Positions 61,720 through 64,000 of a DNA stretch of 64,000 nt are shown in pieces. The notes beneath the pieces are model-generated. The model was not told the origin of the DNA. It made no database searches and worked only from the letters and a program-made list of their open reading frames with translations. The DNA is from Persicaria tinctoria. Lineage: Eukaryota > Streptophyta > Magnoliopsida > Caryophyllales > Polygonaceae. The translations under genes were made by a program, and so were the position numbers. Numbering within the stretch: the first letter of the stretch is position 1; every line of letters starts with the position of its first letter. Where the stretch lies: positions 33,196,001 through 33,260,000 of the forward strand of contig JBANSL010000001.1 in the NCBI GenBank assembly GCA_037127255.1, written 5' to 3'.

Positions 61720-64000
61720 AAAAAAATTTTTTTGCAAAAAATGCACATTTTTTGGAAGAATTTGCAAAATGACAGCTTTTTGGGACAAATTAGCAAAATA
61801 GCCGCTATATATACTTTTTCCAAATTGTAAAATTGTGCCCCAGCTCTCTCTCGTCCTCGCCCTCTCGCTCATCGCCGGATCTGGAGGCGGAGCTTCGACG
61901 TTGTCGGCCATGGGAACTCATTCCCAGTCGTCTTCGCCGATGAGGATCAACACTTCACAGCGTGGCGATCCAGGGCCGAGCTCCTCGCTCCTCGCTCCAT
62001 CATCGTCTCCTCGTGCTCGAGAAGAGTCCGCAATTGGACCACGACGACGAATTCAATGTGCGTGGGTTATTGACCTTCAATTTCATAATTCTCGTGTTGA
62101 TTTTGGTTTAGTCGAGCCATGAAATCCGAATTCAATGTGCGTGGTTGATTTTAGGGTTTGTATTGAACCGAATTCAATGTGGTTGATAGTTGATGGGGGT
62201 TGATTTATGTTTTATTTGCTAGAGACTATGCATCTATCCTGAACTTAAATCATTTCGATTTATTTGTTTCAAGAAAGTGATAGTTTGGGCAATATTGAGG
62301 TTATGCATGGTGAAGATGCTAAGAATGCACATCAATTTGTTCAATATGCTTGTCAGATGAATGACTAGCATACGACAGATATTGTTGAATTGTTAGCTGT
62401 CATAGTTCCTTGAGCTGTTAGCATTTGAATTTTGAAGCTTCGGTTGAGTTCTTATTTGCAGATCATCCAGGCATGATCGTTTCCTTATCTTAATTTACTG
62501 GTTGCTTGTCTGATTACCAATCATATGATTTAATTTCAATTTCAATGTGACCTTATTGCCTGATGTTGTTTGATTCGTCATAATTACTTATTAGCCTTGG
62601 TTATGTTGGTTGTTAGTAATGATCTTTGGTAATTTCATCTCTGGTTTAGAATCTGACTGAACAATCATTGTTGTTACCTTCATTAACAGATTGTATGAAG
62701 TTTATATCATTATATGCTTAAAAAGAAGTGATTAGATTCTCTACTGAAGCACATTTTACTATGATAAGTCTGTGATGCACATATGCCAAACGGAAATTCA
62801 GATTCAACTCGGAATGGAGTTTTCATAGTCCTAATCTGTTGTTATCTATAGTGGTAGGGAATTCTGCAGCCATTAAAATCCATGTTGTGTTTGTTACAAA
62901 AGCATCAGGAGAAAAACTGGGTAAATATGCTGGTCAGGACAACGTCGAGGTTTGGTTGTTCCCAGCTTTGAAGACGCAGCATGGTCGATAAGGGCCATAT
63001 AATACCTATAGTGGCAGGGAATTCGAGTATTGCCTTGCAAACACAGTAAGTCCCCTCTTATCTTAAAATTTCTCGCCTTCATCGCTTTTTGATATAGGCA
63101 TGGCATCTCCTTCAATTTATTGTAATTGAATGAACTTAGTTCGAAAAGGGCAGCTGACTTGGATTCATTCTGACTATTTTGGTCCAATGATTTAAAATTT
63201 ATACTCACCGGGCCATATAATACCTATTAATTCTTGCAGCTGCAAGATAAATTCCAAGTGCATTTTTAGTTTGGTGTTTAGGTTAATTAGTTAGGGAAAA
63301 AAAGATAAATTTCGAGTTGTGCAACTTCTAGGACAGAGTTGTGCAACTTCTAGGACCGAGTTGTGCAACTTCTAGGACCGAGTTGTGCAAGTTCTTGGAC
63401 CGAGTTGTGCAACTCTAGGACCGAGTTGAATGACGAGCATACGGCAGATATTGTTGAATTGTTAGTTGTCATAGTTTCTTGAGCTGTTAGCATTTGAATT
63501 TTGAAGCTTTGGTTGAGTTCTTATTTGCAGATCATCCAAGCATGATATTTTGTTTAACTGCGATCTATCCTACAAATTTCGTCAATTTTCTTATTTTTTA
63601 ATTATATATATGCAGATCTCTGTGAGGATAACCATTATATGGCCGATCATCCAGGCCTGGTGCCAGTGACAACTACACAGTTATGCTTACGTTCATAAAC
63701 CTCTCTTTTTTCAGTTAATCTTGATTGCTGTTCGTTATGGAAACTAATTTAGATATGGAAATGACGGGTTGCATTCCATGAGGGAGAGGAATTGCACAAT
63801 CAGATTGGTACGCTATACTATATTGAATGCAGCTCCAAGACTCATCTGGTACTTGTGTGTATGTTTTATCTTTGATCTTATACGCTTTTTTAGCTATAAA
63901 TCCCGAATTAGATGAAGAATATCAGAAGTTTATGGCGTGCTTGACTCCTGTTGGAGTCATTTTCCTTGAGGATTTTTCTTTTGTGAAATTCAAACCTCCT
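61720..64000. mobile_element. Third Mutator-like element, left end and interior (runs off the window)
   Basis: The left end carries the family pattern: TTTTTTTGCAAAAAATGCAC, GAATTTGCAAAATGACAGC, AATTAGCAAAATAGCCGC, then a TATA-like CTATATATAC at ~61804 and a GC-rich block with GATCTGGAGGCGGAGC, also present at 45434. The interior has a ~120-bp direct repeat (~62370-62495 and ~63430-63548) and a minisatellite at ~63318-63428. A possible exon near the window end (63893-64000, reading ELDEEYQKFMACLTPVGVIF) is not recognised. The right end is outside the window, so no target duplication can be tested. Confidence 0.6.
63318..63428. repeat. GAGTTGTGCAACTTCTAGGACC minisatellite
   Basis: Five units of ~22 bp. 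The core GAGTTGTGCAACT is palindromic (AGTTGTGCAACT) and related to the minisatellites of the other two Mutator-like elements. Confidence 0.9.

Overview
This is a stretch of plant nuclear DNA, most likely from a flowering plant. The evidence is a chromovirus and Athila-type retrotransposons, Helitrons, Mutator-like elements carrying pieces of plant genes, spliced genes with GT-AG introns, an L1-type LINE and microsatellites. I found no complete ordinary host gene. The window is almost wholly nested transposable elements plus one tandem satellite. The best-supported intact gene is a ten-exon, 459-codon RPA70-like gene inside a Helitron.

Layout. (1) 1-10584: a young Ty3/gypsy chromovirus on the minus strand, with a partial left LTR, one broken Gag-Pol frame, a tRNA-iMet primer site and a complete 2.9-kb right LTR. 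(2) 10585-32260: a (GATA)n-linked satellite of ~235-bp monomers with higher-order structure. It is split by a 5.3-kb Helitron (11046-16319), a 2.3-kb element with ~0.62-kb inverted ends (20090-22377) and an 8.6-kb Mutator-like element (22391-30981) carrying TRAIP-like and ABCA1-like gene pieces. (3) 32261-35240: a decayed Ty3/gypsy relic, a SINE-like copy and a Helitron end. (4) 35906-42013: an internally deleted Athila/Tat-like element with CTACG target duplications, whose LTR holds a tandem duplication and a further solo LTR. (5) 42019-45277: low-complexity GTGAC-rich DNA. (6) 45287-47605: a second Mutator-like element with a perfect 9-bp target duplication. (7) 47783-55806: a 5'-truncated LINE with a 17-bp target duplication, split by an LTR-internal-LTR-internal-LTR Athila array with two copies of an ATHILA ORF1-like protein. 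(8) 57034-60339: a solo LTR related to element 1, with a TCATG duplication. (9) ~61720-end: the start of a third Mutator-like element.

Most elements lack their own transposition genes and would depend on partners elsewhere. The strongest novelty candidates are the Helitron carrying an intact RPA-like gene but no Rep/helicase, and a Mutator-like family whose visible termini all carry a TATA-like box about 80-90 bp inside the end and whose interiors share a near-palindromic minisatellite. All calls come from reading the sequence. No database or structure search was run.
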